From positions 2,728,001 through 2,792,000 of the forward strand of contig NZ_VCNH01000008.1 of the NCBI RefSeq assembly GCF_024355225.1: DNA of 64,000 nucleotides, read 5' to 3'. Under the pieces are notes generated by a model, which did no database searches, was not told the DNA's origin, and saw nothing but the letters and a program-made list of their open reading frames with translations. This stretch comes from Roseovarius sp. M141. GTDB taxonomy: Bacteria > Pseudomonadota > Alphaproteobacteria > Rhodobacterales > Rhodobacteraceae. Below, piece after piece: positions 62,332 to 64,000 of the stretch (positions within the stretch are counted from its first letter, which is position 1; every line of letters starts with the position of its first letter). A program made the translations under genes and the position numbers.

Positions 62332-64000
62332 TCACTCGGCGGCTGTCTTGGCGAAGGCGTCCGTGGTGACGGGATCATCTTCGTCCAATGACTCGGGATC
62401 TCCGATAGCCGGTTCGCCGCCGTCTTCCGCCGTTTGCCCTTCGCCTGCGTCGGTATCGTCGTCCGAAGCTCGTTCATCGACGGTATCGACCAGTTCGAAT
62501 GCTGGGCCATCGTCCTCCGGCAGAGGCGGCGTCCGCAGCGGTTCGGGCAGCCAGCCGGTGCCGGAGAGCAGGTCCTCGGCTGCCGTCACCATCTCGGCCT
62601 TCTTCAGCCCGGCGATCCGGTCAGAGGCGTCCTCGCCCTTCGCCTCGTGAACAGCCTCGAGGATGCGGGCCTTGGTCACGCGACCGAGATAGCTGTCACC
62701 GGTGACCACCCAGCCTGCCTTGGCCATATCGAGCCCGACGGTCCCGGCCAGAACATCCGCATGCGCGATCGCGCGGGGTCGACGCTGGTAGGGATCGTGG
62801 ATGGCATTCACGCTCATCGCCACGCAATGGGCGAATAGCGCCTCGCGGCTGCAGCTGTCGAACTCGGTCAGCGCCTCCCAGAGATCCTCCGACGCCTTGG
62901 GAAGGTTGCGCGCCCAGGTCTCGTGCCGCTGGTCGATGGCCTGCGCATAGGCCGTATCGCCAAGGCCCGGCACCTGCGACCCGAACGCCGCGTTGCGCGG
63001 TTCGATCTCGACGCAGCTGTCGAGGCCATAGCGGTAGAACAGACGGAGCGTCATCGCATGGAGCGCCGCGAGGTAAGCGACCTGCGGGTCCTGCGCCAGC
63101 GCATTGCGCAGCGCCACCGTACGATGCGCCGTCAGTTCCATAACAAGGCGGTCGGAGAGGGGTTTGAGGCCGTCTTCCTCCTCTTCATCTTCGACGGCGG
63201 ACGAGACATTAGCTTCCGCATCTTCGACGATCGCTGTTTCGGCACCGACGTCACCGTTCTCTTCCAGTTCATTAACCGGCTCGTCCTCAGCCCGGACATG
63301 GCCGCGTTCGACGCGAAGCCGCCCGGAGCTGTCGATGCTGACGAAGGCACCCGCGAGGGCCAAGTCTTCTGCCTCAAACCGGATCGTGCGGTCCTGCAGC
63401 GCCTCCATCGCGGTTTCGATCTCCCCGAGGCGCGCGTCGACCTCATCGGGCAACTCATCCGCCTCCGCATGTTCCGCTTCGAGCGCGTCGTATTCGGCCT
63501 TCAGCGCCTGATAGTCGGCGGCCTCAGCGTCGCTCATCGGTTCCGCCGCGCCATGGATGCGCCGCATGCCGAAGGTGTGCCCATAGGGAAAGTCGGTGTC
63601 GACCTCGACCCACTTCCAGCCCTCGGCCCGGATCACTTCGGCCTCATCGGCCAGTTTCTCGGTCACCATGACGTCGAGCAGGCTGGCGTCCTGCAGCCAG
63701 CCGCCATCGTCCTGCTGGAACAGATCGCGCAGGATGTCGCCCCCGGCCTCGACATAATTGTCGAGCCCGACGAATTGCGCCCGCTTGTCCGAAGCCCGCA
63801 CCGCGCCCTCGGTCAGCATCCGGCGGATCTCGTAGGGTTGCTTGGAATAGTGCCGCTGCAGCGCCTCCCAAACCTGTTCCTGCCGCGCGTGATCGGGGTT
63901 GACCGTGAAGGCCATGAGCTGGTCGAGCGTCATTTCCTCCTCGGCGTAGACGTCATGCAACGAAGGCGCGACTGCGGCGAGCTTCAGCCGCTGCTTGACC
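62332..64000 (-). CDS. ParB/RepB-like partition protein, 5' end outside the window
   Basis: The frame is open to the right edge: residues before the first in-window start read VKQRLKLAAVAPSLHDVYAEEEMTLDQLMAFTVNPDHARQEQVW, the middle of the ParB-like proteins of alphaproteobacterial plasmids and conjugative elements. About 556 residues are visible. The C-terminal half has an acidic stretch (ED-rich, about 63180-63290) and a tail rich in Asp/Glu. The DNA-binding N-terminal ParB domain is beyond the window. It probably belongs to the maintenance module of the same element as the TraG remains. Confidence 0.8.
   Translation of the reverse strand, partial: VKQRLKLAAVAPSLHDVYAEEEMTLDQLMAFTVNPDHARQEQVWEALQRHYSKQPYEIRRMLTEGAVRASDKRAQFVGLDNYVEAGGDILRDLFQQDDGGWLQDASLLDVMVTEKLADEAEVIRAEGWKWVEVDTDFPYGHTFGMRRIHGAAEPMSDAEAADYQALKAEYDALEAEHAEADELPDEVDARLGEIETAMEALQDRTIRFEAEDLALAGAFVSIDSSGRLRVERGHVRAEDEPVNELEENGDVGAETAIVEDAEANVSSAVEDEEEEDGLKPLSDRLVMELTAHRTVALRNALAQDPQVAYLAALHAMTLRLFYRYGLDSCVEIEPRNAAFGSQVPGLGDTAYAQAIDQRHETWARNLPKASEDLWEALTEFDSCSREALFAHCVAMSVNAIHDPYQRRPRAIAHADVLAGTVGLDMAKAGWVVTGDSYLGRVTKARILEAVHEAKGEDASDRIAGLKKAEMVTAAEDLLSGTGWLPEPLRTPPLPEDDGPAFELVDTVDERASDDDTDAGEGQTAEDGGEPAIGDPESLDEDDPVTTDAFAKTAAE

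Noticed and set aside
1..64000. CRISPR array or tRNA/rRNA genes
   Set aside because: No regularly spaced repeats and no complete tRNA cloverleaf or rRNA core sequence were seen in the window.

Overview
Organism. The GC-rich left third carries a tetrameric sarcosine oxidase operon, an exosortase E/VPEID-CTERM pair, CcmI, RarD, DusA, an Fe-type superoxide dismutase and a host-attachment family protein. This suite points to an alphaproteobacterium of the Rhodobacteraceae (Roseobacter group). Gene-transfer-agent-type relics and alphaproteobacterial conjugation genes further right fit the same assignment. All functions were read from protein motifs; no database search was possible. Region 1, about 1-19,950, is ordinary core chromosome: the VPEID-CTERM substrate with its fused exosortase/protease, an Atm1-type ABC exporter, a LysM protein, a LOG-family hydrolase, RarD, a host-attachment protein, sodB, the soxB-small ORF-soxD-soxA-soxG operon, the overlapping ccmI-ruvX-DUF1289 operon, a MliC-like inhibitor, a TSUP exporter and dusA. 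Region 2 starts at dusA. A tyrosine integrase begins about 110 bp from the dusA 5' end, the classic layout of dusA-targeting islands. Everything from about 19,950 to the right edge looks like accessory DNA whose far end is outside the window. Region 2a, 21.5-25.9 kb, holds decayed phage/GTA tail genes interrupted by an intact antisense two-gene cassette, an IS3 fragment, and an alpha/beta hydrolase gene split by a complete IS256-type element. Region 2b, 26.2-42.5 kb, holds a membrane protein facing a four-gene minus-strand cluster: an OmpA-domain exported protein, a 3442-residue giant protein of unknown function, a subtilisin-like protease and a DUF6973-like protein. This is the best candidate for an undescribed system. 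Region 2c, 42.6-45.3 kb, is an insertion-sequence graveyard (IS5 fragment, IS110 fragment, a 157-bp MITE-like element, an S41-peptidase stub and a complete IS5-type element). Region 2d, 45.2-59.4 kb, is an Ssp-type DNA phosphorothioation locus. A cysteine desulfurase (SspA) diverges from a tightly overlapped sspB-sspC-sspD series. This continues into a tandem-GHKL/kinase-like protein, a receiver-like protein, an SF2 helicase and a MutL/Hsp90-like ATPase, probably the effector arm (compare SspFGH). Region 2e, 59.6-64 kb, holds conjugative-element remains: a ribbon-helix-helix regulator, an in-frame fusion of a truncated Toprim/DUF7146-type protein to a TraG coupling protein that lacks its membrane segment, and a ParB-like protein running off the edge. 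The island therefore appears to be a decayed conjugative or integrative element that now carries defence and exported-protein cargo.
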